The position numbers were made by a program, and so were the translations under genes. The notes under the pieces were generated by a model that was not told the origin of the DNA, searched no databases, and worked only from the letters and a program-made list of their open reading frames with translations. A stretch of 64,000 nucleotides of DNA. Origin: Roseomonas sp. (GTDB lineage Bacteria > Pseudomonadota > Alphaproteobacteria > Acetobacterales > Acetobacteraceae). Every line of letters starts with the position of its first letter. The stretch's first letter is position 1. The stretch covers positions 62,001 to 126,000 of the forward strand of contig JADCGA010000010.1 of NCBI GenBank assembly GCA_020249265.1. The letters run 5' to 3'. Shown here one piece after another: positions 1 to 9,324 of this stretch.

Positions 1-456
1 GCGCCAAGTGACAAGCTGCTGCGCGTGGAGGTGAAGGGCGACCGCGACCACAAACCCTATCCGGGCTTTCTGCCGCTTGTGCTTGCTGTGCTGGAAGCGG
101 AAGGCATGCTCCAGCGCAGCATCATCATCGCCTTTCATGGCGGCACCGCCGCGGCGGCGGCGCAGGAAAAGCGCCTGGCTGGTGCGGTATGGCTGGTGGA
201 TACGCCGATTCTTGCCAATCTGGGGCCTGATGCCTGCATGCCAGCTGCGCGTAGCCTTGGGGTGACGGGTTGCGAGTGTTCCATGGGCGATGTGACGCCG
301 GCTTTCATTGCGGCTGCCCGCCAAGCAGGGCTGACTACCGGTGTTTGGGCTGCCAATCACCGCGCGGAAATTGAAAAAGCGCTTGAGCTTGACGTGGATG
401 CTTTCGCCACCGATGACCCGCCGCTAGCGATTGAACTCCGGAAGGCGCGCGGTTGA
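1..456 (+). CDS. Glycerophosphodiester phosphodiesterase-family protein, C-terminal part
   Basis: The reading frame is open from the first base, so the N-terminus lies outside the window; about 151 residues are visible. The fragment has the look of the TIM-barrel GDPD family: an E-x-K element (VEVKGD) near the start, and near the end GVWAANHRAEIEKAL followed by DVDAFATDDP, which matches the family's C-terminal strand pattern (a turn to a helix, then a (V/I)D-x-(I/F)xTD-x-P end). The family cleaves glycerophosphodiesters to glycerol-3-phosphate and an alcohol. The catalytic histidines of the N-terminal half cannot be checked. Its TGA overlaps the ATG of the next gene by one base, so the two are probably co-translated. 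Family call is good, substrate unknown. Confidence 0.75.
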   Translation, partial: APSDKLLRVEVKGDRDHKPYPGFLPLVLAVLEAEGMLQRSIIIAFHGGTAAAAAQEKRLAGAVWLVDTPILANLGPDACMPAARSLGVTGCECSMGDVTPAFIAAARQAGLTTGVWAANHRAEIEKALELDVDAFATDDPPLAIELRKARG

Positions 457-1607
457 TGCGTATCGCGGCGCTTGATTTTCTCGGTGTGAATGTCACGCCT
501 AAGACCAATTGGTGCTTCGTGTTGCTGCGCCTGGAAGATGGCCGCACAGGCATTGGGGAAATCACGCTTTCGGATCATGAAGCGTTATTGGCGGTGGAAG
601 TCACGCGGCTGTCAGCCGCGCTGAAAGGCCAGGATGCCAGCGCGCGCAATCGGCTTGCGCGCGTCTTGCCCCATGCCCCGGCGGGGCTTGTCGCGCATGC
701 TGTGATTTCGGGGCTGGAACAGGCGCTGTGGGATGTGGCGAGCCAGGAAGCCGGGCGACCCATTCACACCATGTTGGGCGGCGCCTTGCGCGATGCTGTG
801 CCGCTTTATGCCAATATCAATCGCGGGGTGGCACCGCGCACGCCCGCGGGTTTTGCCGATGCGGCAAAGCGCGCGGTGGCGGCCGGCTTTCGCGCCGTGA
901 AACTCGCCCCTTTTGAGCCCATGGTCTGGGAAGATGCGGCCAACCCTACGCAACGCGCCGCCTATGCTGACGGTCTCGCGCGTATTGCCGCTGTGCGCGA
1001 TGCGGTGGGCAGTGCGATTGATGTCATGGTGGATGCGCATTGGCGCTTTTCACCAGGCGGCGCGGCAGGGCTGATCCGCGATGTTGCGCCCTTCAACCTG
1101 TTCTGGCTGGAATGCCCGGTGGCCGAGGCCAATCACGCGGCCATCGCGCGGTTGCGCAGCATGGCGAATGATCGCAGCATGCGGCTTGCGGGTGCGGAAA
1201 CGCTGGCCGGCCTTGGCGCCTATCGCCGTATCATTGAAGCGGGCTGTTATGATGTGCTGATGCCAGACATCAAATATGCCGGCGGGCATGAGGAAATTCG
1301 GCGCATCGCCGCACTCGCGCAAACTGCGGGTATTGAGATCGCGCCGCATAACCCAACCGGCCCAATCTGCCATGCGCATTCGGTGCATCTTTGCGCGACG
1401 CTTCCCAATCTTTTGCCGCTGGAAGTTCAATTCGGCGAAACGGAGCGTTTCTTCACCATGATCCATGGCCACGATCTGCGCTTTCAGCACGGTAGCGCCA
1501 GCCTGCCGCAAGCGCCGGGGCTTGGCGTGCAACTGGATGAAGCCAGCGCGCAGCTTTCACCCTGGCAGCCCATGGCGCAGCCCTGGCTGGACCCGAGGCT
1601 CGGCTGA
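456..1607 (+). CDS. Mandelate racemase/muconate lactonizing enzyme family protein (sugar-acid dehydratase-like)
   Basis: 383 residues, normal for the enolase superfamily. Three acidic metal ligands sit at the ends of barrel strands: D193 (MVDAHW), E219 (WLECPV) and E248 (AGAETL). A general-base candidate is H298 in APHNPTGPI, the pattern of the galactonate-dehydratase/mandelate-racemase branch; K149 (AVKLAP) lies at the second-strand position, but the second lysine of the usual KxK motif is missing. These enzymes abstract a proton alpha to a carboxylate, and dehydration of a sugar acid is the likeliest role. The ATG at 456 was preferred to a TTG one codon earlier because it gives the TGATG coupling with the previous stop. 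An EamA exporter follows with the same coupling. Confidence 0.85.
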   Translation: MRIAALDFLGVNVTPKTNWCFVLLRLEDGRTGIGEITLSDHEALLAVEVTRLSAALKGQDASARNRLARVLPHAPAGLVAHAVISGLEQALWDVASQEAGRPIHTMLGGALRDAVPLYANINRGVAPRTPAGFADAAKRAVAAGFRAVKLAPFEPMVWEDAANPTQRAAYADGLARIAAVRDAVGSAIDVMVDAHWRFSPGGAAGLIRDVAPFNLFWLECPVAEANHAAIARLRSMANDRSMRLAGAETLAGLGAYRRIIEAGCYDVLMPDIKYAGGHEEIRRIAALAQTAGIEIAPHNPTGPICHAHSVHLCATLPNLLPLEVQFGETERFFTMIHGHDLRFQHGSASLPQAPGLGVQLDEASAQLSPWQPMAQPWLDPRLG

Positions 1608-2512
1608 TGCCGCTTTGGGTCGCCGCCACCGTCACCGCCGCGCTGTTTCAAACCTGGCGCACGGCGCTTCAGCAAAGGCTGCGCGGGCAGCTTTCGGTCA
1701 ATGCGGCTGCCGTGGTGCGCTATCTTTATGGCGTGCCCGTCGGGCTGCTGCTGGTCGGGCTATATTTGCTGATTTTTGGCGGCGCGCTATCCACGCCAAC
1801 GCCGATGTTCTTCCTCTACGCTGCACTGGGTGGCCTTGGGCAGATCATCGGCACCAATCTGCTGATCATGTCCTTCGCGCATCGCGGCTTCGCGGTTGGC
1901 ACGGCTTACGCCAAGACCGAAGCGGTGCAAGCGGCCTTTCTGGCCCTGTTGCTGCTGGGTGAGAATTTCGCGCCACTCGCCTGGGCGGGCATTGCAGTCT
2001 CAGTCGGCGGCACGCTTTATCTTTCGCTCGCTGGCCGCGTTGGCTCATTGGGTGAGATGCTGCGCGCCACGGTGCAGCCCGCCGCCCTTTGCGGCCTTGG
2101 TGCAGGATTTGCCTTTGCGCTCTGCGCGCTGGCCATTCGCGCGGCGACGCAGGAATTGCAGGGGCCGGATGTGGTGCTGCGGGCGCTTGAAACCCTGGTG
2201 GTCATCAATGTCATGCAGACGATCATGCAGGGCGGTTGGCTGGTGCTGCGCGAACCCGCCAGTGTGCGCGCGGTTTTCTCCACCTGGCGATCTTCCGCTC
2301 AGGTGGGCGCGCTTTCTGCCTGTGGTTCGGCCTGCTGGTTCACCGGTTTTGCGCTGGCACCTGTCGCGCTGGTGCGCGCAGTGGGTCAGGTGGAAATCCT
2401 GTTCACCTTACTGTTCAGCAAGTTTTTCCTGAAGGAAAAGATGAAGCGCAGCGACATTATCGGTGCGCTTGCGGTGGTGGCTGGCGTGGTGCTGGTGCTG
2501 ATCGGGCGGTAG
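1607..2512 (+). CDS. EamA/DMT-family membrane transporter
   Basis: 301 residues, almost entirely hydrophobic, with about ten predicted membrane segments arranged as two EamA repeats; the second repeat starts around residue 150 after a short polar linker. The C-terminal segment ending in VVAGVVLVLIG, preceded by FFLKEKMKRSDIIGAL, is typical of the drug/metabolite transporter superfamily (the F-x-x-E re-entrant region before the last two helices). Such proteins usually export small metabolites or amino acids across the inner membrane. The start overlaps the preceding stop by one base, forming the third member of a co-translated trio with a GDPD-like and an enolase-superfamily enzyme, so a sugar-acid or polyol-derived substrate is possible but not shown. 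Confidence 0.8.
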   Translation: MPLWVAATVTAALFQTWRTALQQRLRGQLSVNAAAVVRYLYGVPVGLLLVGLYLLIFGGALSTPTPMFFLYAALGGLGQIIGTNLLIMSFAHRGFAVGTAYAKTEAVQAAFLALLLLGENFAPLAWAGIAVSVGGTLYLSLAGRVGSLGEMLRATVQPAALCGLGAGFAFALCALAIRAATQELQGPDVVLRALETLVVINVMQTIMQGGWLVLREPASVRAVFSTWRSSAQVGALSACGSACWFTGFALAPVALVRAVGQVEILFTLLFSKFFLKEKMKRSDIIGALAVVAGVVLVLIGR

Positions 2513-3532
2513 CTAACCGCCAAACATCCCCTGAATCGCCGCCTGATCCACCGCTGCAATGCTGGCGGGCTGCCATTGTGGCTTATGGTCCTTATCCACC
2601 AGCACGGCGCGCACGCCTTCGCGGAAATCTGGATGGTCATTCACCACCACGCGCGTCAGTTTCAATTCCATGGCGAGGCATCCGGCCAGATCACGCTTGG
2701 CCCCACGGGTCAGCAATTCATGCGTCACAAAAAGCGATGTTGGCGAGGCTTGGCGCAACACCCCAAGCTGTTCACGCGCCCAATCCGTACCCTCCGCTTC
2801 CAGCGCAGCCAGGATGGCGGGGATGGACCCCGCGCCAAAACAGCGATCAATCGTGGCGCGATGCGGCGCGAAGCTTGGCGCGGGCGCGGCCTCACAAAAG
2901 CTCGCCACGGCACTAATTTCGCCCGCAATCAGCGCAGCGCGCAAAGGCGGCAGTGCCTCACGCGTTGTGAAATGCGTGGCTAACCCCGCATGCACAGCAT
3001 CCGCGCCATTCAAGCGCGCGCCGGTCAGCGCCAGCCACATGCCAAGCGCACCAGGCAGGCGCGGCAGCGCGAATGAGGTGCCGACATCCGGGAAAAGCGC
3101 AATCGCAGTTTCAGGCATGGCGAACATGGCATGATTGGTGACGATGCGATGCGACCCATGCACGGAAACGCCAATGCCGCCCCCCATGCAAACGCCATCA
3201 ATCAGGCTGACCCAGGGCTTGCCGAAATCTGCAATGCCGGCATTCACGGCATATTCTTCCGAGAAAAACGCCTCCACCGCCGCGCGATCACCCGCAACGG
3301 CGGAAGCGCGCACGGCGCGCACATCGCCACCCGCGCAAAAAGCCCGCCCGCCCGCGCCTTCCAGCAGCACGAGCTTGACCGCAGCATCATCACGCCAATC
3401 GCGGATGGCGGCAGCGAAGCCCCTGATCATGTCCTGATTGAGCGCATTCAGCGCCTTGGGCCGGTTCATCAGAATGGTGCCGGCCGCGCCTTCACGCGCG
3501 GCAATCAGGCTGGCTTCAGGGGCTTCGGTCAT
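2513..3532 (-). CDS. 3-hydroxyisobutyryl-CoA hydrolase-like crotonase
   Basis: 339 residues, longer than ordinary enoyl-CoA hydratases (about 260) and the right size for 3-hydroxyisobutyryl-CoA hydrolase of valine breakdown. The oxyanion-hole segments are visible (GRAFCAGGDVRA and GVCMGGGIGV). The two residues expected in the hydrolase, Glu in FAMPET and Asp in LFPDVG, are both present, and the extra C-terminal domain is there. The ATG at 3532 is chosen; a GTG at 3544 overlaps the upstream stop (GTGA) and is an alternative, with GGAG 11 nt before the ATG. It is the last gene of a long minus-strand series, just behind an orphan Bug-type binding protein. Confidence 0.85.
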   Translation of the reverse strand: MTEAPEASLIAAREGAAGTILMNRPKALNALNQDMIRGFAAAIRDWRDDAAVKLVLLEGAGGRAFCAGGDVRAVRASAVAGDRAAVEAFFSEEYAVNAGIADFGKPWVSLIDGVCMGGGIGVSVHGSHRIVTNHAMFAMPETAIALFPDVGTSFALPRLPGALGMWLALTGARLNGADAVHAGLATHFTTREALPPLRAALIAGEISAVASFCEAAPAPSFAPHRATIDRCFGAGSIPAILAALEAEGTDWAREQLGVLRQASPTSLFVTHELLTRGAKRDLAGCLAMELKLTRVVVNDHPDFREGVRAVLVDKDHKPQWQPASIAAVDQAAIQGMFGG

Positions 3533-3540
3533 CGGTATTC

Positions 3541-4518
3541 TCACTCCGGCTTCAACTGCACACTCGCCACCAGTTCGCGGATTTTCGCGGCCTGGGCACG
3601 CACCATGGCGCCGAAGCTCTCTGAATCAGACCCTACGGCTTCCGCCCCCACCTCATCGCAGCGGCGGATGAAGTCGGGCTGCGCCGCAGCGGCGGCGATT
3701 TCGCGTTGCAGCCGCGCCATGATGGGTGCGGGCGTGCGCGCGGGCGCGAAAAATCCGTTCCAGCCTTCCAATTCCAAGGAAGCAAAACCCTGTTCACGCA
3801 CCGTCGGCACATCGGGCAATATCTTGGCGCGCTTCGATGCGGTGGTGGCAAGGCCCTTCAGCGCGCCGGCCCGTACATGGCCGAAGCAGGTGGAGATTTG
3901 ATCACCGCCGAATTGCACACGCCCCGCGATCAATTCCTGGATCATCGGCGCCGCGCCACGGAAGGGCACGTGCTCCATGGCAATGCCGGCGTCGCGCTTC
4001 AGCACTTCGCCCACCATATTCATGAAGGAACCAGGCCCCGTCGAGCCATAAAAGGGCGGAGAGCTTTGCGCCTTCGCCCAGGCAGTAAAGCCCCGTAGAT
4101 CCGTGACCGGTACGGTAGGATTGGCCAGGATCACCAGCGGCACATTGGCACCAAGCGACAGTGGCGCGAAATCCCGTTCAATATCATGCGGCGGGCGCCC
4201 CGCGAGTGTCATCGTTGCCGTCGTCGTCGGGAAGGTGATGTTGTGCATCAACAGCGTATAGCCATCGGGCGCCGCCTTCGCGACAACATCCGCCCCGATT
4301 GAACCACCGCCGCCGCCGCGATTTTCCACCACAACAGATTGACCCATTGTTTCGGTCATGCGCTGCGCGAAAAGCCGCGCAAGCAAATCCGTGGTGCCGC
4401 CGGCGGGGAAGGGGACAATGATGCGAATGGGCCGCGTTGGGAAATCCTGCGCGCGGAGCGTGGCCGGCGCCGCCAGCACGGTGCCAGCAATCAAGACATG
4501 ACGACGATTTAGTTTCAT
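3541..4518 (-). CDS. Tripartite tricarboxylate transporter (Bug/TctC) substrate-binding protein
   Basis: 325 residues. An N-terminal export signal (MKLNRRHVLIAG, then an AxA-type site before QDFPTRPI) has a twin arginine, so Tat export is possible. The family hallmarks follow: PIRIIVPFPAGG-TTD near the mature N-terminus, ENRGGGGGSIGAD, and APDGYTLL. These periplasmic proteins bind carboxylates and normally pass them to TctA/TctB membrane partners. No tctA or tctB is in the window, so this is an orphan binding protein, a common situation in Bug-rich bacteria. The start at 4518 was chosen for the signal peptide; a longer frame to 4623 would overlap the phosphomannomutase gene. Ligand unknown. 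Confidence 0.9.
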   Translation of the reverse strand: MKLNRRHVLIAGTVLAAPATLRAQDFPTRPIRIIVPFPAGGTTDLLARLFAQRMTETMGQSVVVENRGGGGGSIGADVVAKAAPDGYTLLMHNITFPTTTATMTLAGRPPHDIERDFAPLSLGANVPLVILANPTVPVTDLRGFTAWAKAQSSPPFYGSTGPGSFMNMVGEVLKRDAGIAMEHVPFRGAAPMIQELIAGRVQFGGDQISTCFGHVRAGALKGLATTASKRAKILPDVPTVREQGFASLELEGWNGFFAPARTPAPIMARLQREIAAAAAQPDFIRRCDEVGAEAVGSDSESFGAMVRAQAAKIRELVASVQLKPE

Positions 4519-4576
4519 CCCCGGTTCCTTCCCTTGTTCAAGTTGAAGGAACCGTAACCCGAAGTGGCGCCCCGCC

Positions 4577-5989
4577 TCAATGCCCCGCATTGGCGCCGGA
4601 GAAATCCGGCACGGCCAAGCCACTCGCGGTGATCTGATGCGCCAGATCGGCCTTCAGCCGTTCCAGCCCGGCTTCGCTGGAAGCCTCAACGCGGGCCACC
4701 AAAACGGCCTGGGTATTGGAAGCGCGCAGTAGCCACCAGCCATCATCGGTCAGCACGCGCACGCCATCCACATCCTGCACCTTGGCGCCGGCAGCGGCCA
4801 GGCGTTCCTTCACTTCGCGCACCACCTCAAACTTGCGCGCTTCCGTGCAATCAAACCGTAGTTCCGGCGTATTGATCACTTGCGGCAAAGCAGCGCGCAA
4901 CGCCGAAAGCGGCCCGGAAAGCCGCGCCACAATGCCAAGCAACCGCACGGCGGAATAAGGCGCATCATCAAAGCCGTACCACTTATCAGCAAAGAAGATA
5001 TGGCCCGACATTTCACCGGCCAACGGGCTGCCGGTTTCCGCCATCTTCGCCTTGATCAGCGAATGCCCGGTCTTCCACATCAAGGGCTTCCCGCCCGCCT
5101 TGGCGATTTCATCGAACAGAACTTGAGAAGCCTTCACATCCGCGATGATGGTCGCCCCGGGTTTCGCCTTCAGCACATCGCGCGCCAGCACGATCATCAA
5201 TTGATCGCCAAACAGCACATGGCCTTCATTGTCCACGATGCCGATGCGATCCCCATCGCCATCAAAGGCAATGCCAAGATCAGCACCTTCACGCGCAACG
5301 GCCGCGATCAATTGTTCCAGATTCTTCGGCACTGTTGGGTCGGGGTGGTGGTTCGGGAAGCGCCCATCCACATCGGCATTGATCACCATGTGATGCCCCG
5401 GCAGCCGCGCGGCCAGCGCCTTCGTGATCGGCCCCGCCGAGCCATTGCCGGGATCCCACACCACTTTCAGCGCGCGATCCCCGCCATCCCAATCCTGCAA
5501 AACGCGATCCGCATAGCGCGTAGCGATATCCACGGCGCGGTCGCTGCCGGCCGCCTCCGGCACCACATCTCCTTCGGCGGCCATGCGGCCAATTTGCTGA
5601 ATCTGCGCGCCGTAAAACGGCTTCTTGCCGATCATCATCTTGAAGCCGTTATAGTCGGGCGGGTTATGGCTGCCGGTCACCATCGCCGCGCCATCGGCTT
5701 CCAACGCATAGGCCGCGAAATACAACATCGGCGTCGCGCATAACCCAATCCGCACCACTTCCAACCCGCAAGCGCGCAAGCCCGCAACAAGCTGCGCTTC
5801 CATCTCGGGCGAATGCAGCCGGCCATCATAACCAACCGCCACGCGCGTGCCGCCGCCACGGCTCACAATACTGCCAAAGCAGCGGCCAATGGCGTAGGCA
5901 TCTTCCGGATTCAGGGTTTTGCCGACAATGCCGCGAATATCATATTCGCGCAGCACGGTTGGGTCGAAGCGATGATTGAATCCGGTCAT
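4577..5989 (-). CDS. Phosphomannomutase/phosphoglucomutase
   Basis: 470 residues, the standard length for bacterial PMM/PGM of the alpha-D-phosphohexomutase family. The phospho-acceptor serine is S107 in [11 protein letters not shown], the metal loop is DGDGDR (D243, D245, D247), the sugar-recognition loop is GEMSGH, and the phosphate loop near the C-terminus is [14 protein letters not shown]. It interconverts hexose 6- and 1-phosphates, feeding GDP-mannose or UDP-glucose synthesis in the cytoplasm. The gene for UDP-glucose dehydrogenase lies 11 bases upstream on the same strand, so the pair probably serves exopolysaccharide or LPS sugar supply. Names such as manB, algC or pgm could apply; substrate preference cannot be read from sequence. 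Confidence 0.95.
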   Translation of the reverse strand: MTGFNHRFDPTVLREYDIRGIVGKTLNPEDAYAIGRCFGSIVSRGGGTRVAVGYDGRLHSPEMEAQLVAGLRACGLEVVRIGLCATPMLYFAAYALEADGAAMVTGSHNPPDYNGFKMMIGKKPFYGAQIQQIGRMAAEGDVVPEAAGSDRAVDIATRYADRVLQDWDGGDRALKVVWDPGNGSAGPITKALAARLPGHHMVINADVDGRFPNHHPDPTVPKNLEQLIAAVAREGADLGIAFDGDGDRIGIVDNEGHVLFGDQLMIVLARDVLKAKPGATIIADVKASQVLFDEIAKAGGKPLMWKTGHSLIKAKMAETGSPLAGEMSGHIFFADKWYGFDDAPYSAVRLLGIVARLSGPLSALRAALPQVINTPELRFDCTEARKFEVVREVKERLAAAGAKVQDVDGVRVLTDDGWWLLRASNTQAVLVARVEASSEAGLERLKADLAHQITASGLAVPDFSGANAGH

Positions 5990-6000
5990 GGTGCAGCTTC

Positions 6001-7305
6001 TCAGGGTCGGCCAATGGATGAATAGGTAAATCCGGCAGCGCGCATCGCCGCAGGTTCCCAGATATTGCGAAGATCGAGCACAATACGGCCCTTCATGGCG
6101 GATTTCAGGCGATCCGGCGCCAGCGCCCGAAATTCATTCCACTCCGTCAGTACCACCAGCGCATCGGCACCCGCTGCCGCATCCAGCGGGCTTTCGGCAT
6201 AATGCACCGCTTGCGGCAGCACCTGGCGGGCATGGCCGGGCTGCGGGTCGAAGGCGCGGAGAACCACTCCCGCCGCAGCCAGCTTGGGCAGGATGGCAAG
6301 GGATGGCGCATCGCGCATGTCATCGGTTTCGGGCTTGAAGGTCAGCCCTAGTACGGCCACCACCTTGCCCGCAGGGTTCGGGCCAAGGGCGGCCAGGATG
6401 CGGTCTGCCATTTGCGGCTTGCGCGCCTCATTCACCGCAATGGTTGCCTCCACAAGCCGCAGTGGCGCGCCGGCATCCTGCGCGGTATGGGCCAGGGCCA
6501 ATGTGTCCTTGGGGAAGCAGGAACCGCCATAGCCCGGGCCGGGATGGAGGAATTTACGCCCAATCCGCCCATCAAGACCCATGCCGCGCGCCACATCATG
6601 CACATCGGCGCCGACTTTTTCGCAAAGATCGGCGATTTCATTGATGAAGGTGATCTTGGTCGCAAGGAAGGCATTGGCGGCATATTTGATCAGCTCCGCC
6701 GTCTCAAGGCTGGTCGCCAAAACTGGCGTCTCAATCAGGTAAAGCGGCCGATAGAGCCGCTTCAGCACGGCGAGCCCCTGATCATCCTCAACCCCAATGA
6801 CCACGCGGTCCGGGCGCATGAAATCACCAATCGCGCTGCCTTCACGCAGGAATTCAGGGTTGGAGGCGACGCTGATGGCAAGGTCGGGCCGCACGCGCCG
6901 CACATTGGCGCGCACTTCCCGCCCGGTGCCAACCGGCACGGTGGATTTCGTCACCAAAACAAGCGGGCCGGTGGCGGCGCGCGCCACTTCCTCAGCCGCG
7001 GCATAAACATAGGAAAGGTCAGCATGCCCATCGCCGCGCCTGGTTGGCGTGCCGACCGCAAGGAAAACGGCATCCGCCCCGGCGATGGCGACGTTCAAAT
7101 CCGTGGTGAAGCCAAGCCGCCCGGCGGCGACATTTTCCGCGACCAGCTTATCCAGCCCCGGTTCATAGATTGGCATGCGCCCTTCATGCAGCGCGGTGAT
7201 CTTGGCGGGGTCCACATCCATCACCGTCACATCCACACCAAATTCCGCGAAGCAGGCGCCGGATACCAGGCCAACATAGCCGGCCCCGATCATGGCGATG
7301 CGCAT
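6001..7305 (-). CDS. ugd: UDP-glucose 6-dehydrogenase
   Basis: 434 residues. An N-terminal Rossmann motif ([10 protein letters not shown], residues 7-16) binds NAD, the central domain carries the catalytic thiol C263 in [10 protein letters not shown], and the C-terminal UDP-binding domain contains [16 protein letters not shown]. The enzyme oxidises UDP-glucose twice to UDP-glucuronate, a precursor for exopolysaccharide, LPS or aminoarabinose. The ATG at 7305 is preferred to an upstream in-frame start at 7338 because AAGGAG lies eight bases before it and the Rossmann strand begins directly. It lies between the truncated MprF-like gene and the phosphomannomutase gene, all on one strand. Confidence 0.95.
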   Translation of the reverse strand: MRIAMIGAGYVGLVSGACFAEFGVDVTVMDVDPAKITALHEGRMPIYEPGLDKLVAENVAAGRLGFTTDLNVAIAGADAVFLAVGTPTRRGDGHADLSYVYAAAEEVARAATGPLVLVTKSTVPVGTGREVRANVRRVRPDLAISVASNPEFLREGSAIGDFMRPDRVVIGVEDDQGLAVLKRLYRPLYLIETPVLATSLETAELIKYAANAFLATKITFINEIADLCEKVGADVHDVARGMGLDGRIGRKFLHPGPGYGGSCFPKDTLALAHTAQDAGAPLRLVEATIAVNEARKPQMADRILAALGPNPAGKVVAVLGLTFKPETDDMRDAPSLAILPKLAAAGVVLRAFDPQPGHARQVLPQAVHYAESPLDAAAGADALVVLTEWNEFRALAPDRLKSAMKGRIVLDLRNIWEPAAMRAAGFTYSSIGRP

Positions 7306-7368
7306 GGTCTTCTCCTTAAAGCTGAAGCGGCCCTGCAATGGCGCGGCAAGCCATGGCTGGCAAGGGGT

Positions 7369-9324
7369 TCAAGCGACCTCTCCGCCACGGGGCAGCAGGG
7401 GGCGCAGGCTTTCCAGATCACGCTCGGCCCGGCAAACCAGATAGCGCGGCGCGGCGCCATCCGGGTCCAAAGGCAGCGCTGTCAGGCCGATATCGCTATA
7501 GATACGCAATAATTCAGGCCCAACACGCCAGAAGGCCGCGTCAACCCGCGCGGCTTCGCATAGGTCGCGGAAGCGCCAAATGGCGGAAACCCTGTCCCGC
7601 GCCTCACCCGCCGGATCGCCCAAGGCCAGCCAAACCCCATCCCGCTTCAGGAAGGCAAAACCCGCGCGGCCTGCCTCGCCAAACACCGCGCCATCGGCTG
7701 CGGTAAGCGCGGGCGCCATGGCGCCCAGGGCCAAAAGCTTCTCCTGCACCGGCGCAGTATAGGCCAGCACCGGCGGGCGCGCGGGCAGCAATAGCCGAAA
7801 CGCCGCGACCAGAAGCAGCAACGCGGCCAGCGCCACCGTAAAACGGAGCGAATCCGGCGCATCCGCCGCCAGCACCACCCCCCACCAGGATCGGTCGGCG
7901 AGGTTGCTCTGATAGGCCACAGTCGCAAGCGTCAGCCCGCAAATCGCACCGGCGGCGAGCGCGCCCAGGCCATCAGCCGAAATGGCTTCCCCGATCAGCC
8001 GTGCATGGCGATAAAAGGCGCCGCGCGCGGTCATCAGCAGCAGCGGCACCAGCAGAAAGGCCGCGATCAGCCACAAAGGCTCCCCGCGCAGCACCAGAAT
8101 CAGTGCGCCATTTGCCAGCAGAAAAAGCGAGGCCCACCAGGCCAGCACCAGCCGCCGCACCAGCCCGTAAGCTGCGGCAAGCAATAGGGAGCCAACCACG
8201 GAAGCGGCGAAATGGCTGGCGGCGTCTTCCAGGAAATCCGGCACGGGGCCAAGCAGGCTTGGCTTGGGCGGCAGGGCGCCGATGAAAATCAGCACCAGCG
8301 CGGCAAGGCCCGTGAGGCCCGCCAGCGCCGGCACTTCAAAGGAAATCGCTATGCCACGATCCGGCGCCAAGCGCGCGACCAGCTTGCGGCGCTGGCTGAC
8401 TTCAAACCCCGCGAATAGCGCGCCGGCCAGGAAAAGCGGGATGATGTAGTAAAACAGGCGAAACAGCAGCAAGGCGCCGACAATGGCGGGGGTGGGCATG
8501 AAGCCGGCCAGCGCAAACAAAATGGCGCCATCAAAAACACCAATGCCGCCCGGCACATTGGCCGCCAGCCCCGCCATATAGGCGGCGATATAAATGCCCA
8601 GAAAATGCAGAAAGCCGAGCCCTTCCGCCGGTGGCAGCAGGGCGTAGAAAATCATGGCGGTGACTGCGACATCGGCTGTGGCCAGCGTCACTTGGGCAAG
8701 CGCGATGCGAAAGCCGGGCAGGTCAATCTGATGCCCGAAAAGCCGGATATGCGGCACGAAGCGCGCCAGCACCACATAGGTGATCACAATCGCCCAGCAG
8801 AAAAATCCAAGCAGCGGCAGGACCCAGCGCGGCGCGCCCGGCCCCAGAAACGTCAGAAGGTCGGGTTCCAGCACCAGCACCAGCCCTGCAATGGCAAAGC
8901 CCCCCAGCCCGAAAGTAAGGGAGGTAATGGCAATCACCTTCGCAATGGCAACCGGCGCCAAGCCCCAGCTGGCGTAAAAGCGATAGCGCACCGCTGCCCC
9001 GGACACTGTCGCAAAGCCGATATTATTCGCCAGTGAATAGGCGCAGAAGGAAGCCAAAAAGGATCGCCGCCAGGAAACCGGATGGCCGGCATAGATGGAC
9101 CCCAACCGGTCATAGGCTGAAAGCAGCAAATAAGCGCCAATGGTGCAGCCTGCCGCAAGCCAAAGAGCGGCAGGCGGCGTGGCATGCAGCGCGGTTTGGA
9201 TATCCTGCCAGGAAAGCCCACGAAACTCGCGCTGCACCACGTAAAGCGCGCCCACCAGCAGCAACAGCCCGAAGCAGGTCGGGCCGAAACGCTTGAGCAG
9301 GGAAAGCGCGCCTTGTCGCTTCAC
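7369..9324 (-). CDS. MprF-like membrane protein with truncated lysyltransferase domain
   Basis: 651 residues; complete MprF proteins have about 840-870. The first roughly 500 residues form a polytopic membrane region: the UPF0104 flippase-type domain (residues 1-310), then a second hydrophobic block. From about residue 525 the cytosolic DUF2156 domain begins and is recognisable through [19 protein letters not shown] and [19 protein letters not shown], but the protein stops soon after. The second GNAT-like half, which carries the transferase site, is absent. Only 63 bases separate the stop from ugd, so no continuation exists downstream. The GTG start overlaps the lysS stop (GTGA), implying translational coupling. 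Probable role: handling of aminoacylated or other lipids; the ability to make lysyl-phosphatidylglycerol is doubtful. Confidence 0.8.
   Translation of the reverse strand: MKRQGALSLLKRFGPTCFGLLLLVGALYVVQREFRGLSWQDIQTALHATPPAALWLAAGCTIGAYLLLSAYDRLGSIYAGHPVSWRRSFLASFCAYSLANNIGFATVSGAAVRYRFYASWGLAPVAIAKVIAITSLTFGLGGFAIAGLVLVLEPDLLTFLGPGAPRWVLPLLGFFCWAIVITYVVLARFVPHIRLFGHQIDLPGFRIALAQVTLATADVAVTAMIFYALLPPAEGLGFLHFLGIYIAAYMAGLAANVPGGIGVFDGAILFALAGFMPTPAIVGALLLFRLFYYIIPLFLAGALFAGFEVSQRRKLVARLAPDRGIAISFEVPALAGLTGLAALVLIFIGALPPKPSLLGPVPDFLEDAASHFAASVVGSLLLAAAYGLVRRLVLAWWASLFLLANGALILVLRGEPLWLIAAFLLVPLLLMTARGAFYRHARLIGEAISADGLGALAAGAICGLTLATVAYQSNLADRSWWGVVLAADAPDSLRFTVALAALLLLVAAFRLLLPARPPVLAYTAPVQEKLLALGAMAPALTAADGAVFGEAGRAGFAFLKRDGVWLALGDPAGEARDRVSAIWRFRDLCEAARVDAAFWRVGPELLRIYSDIGLTALPLDPDGAAPRYLVCRAERDLESLRPLLPRGGEVA

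Noticed and set aside
7306-7368. Search for the missing half of the MprF-like transferase after its stop
   Set aside because: Only 63 bases exist before ugd in any frame, far too few; no remnant found.
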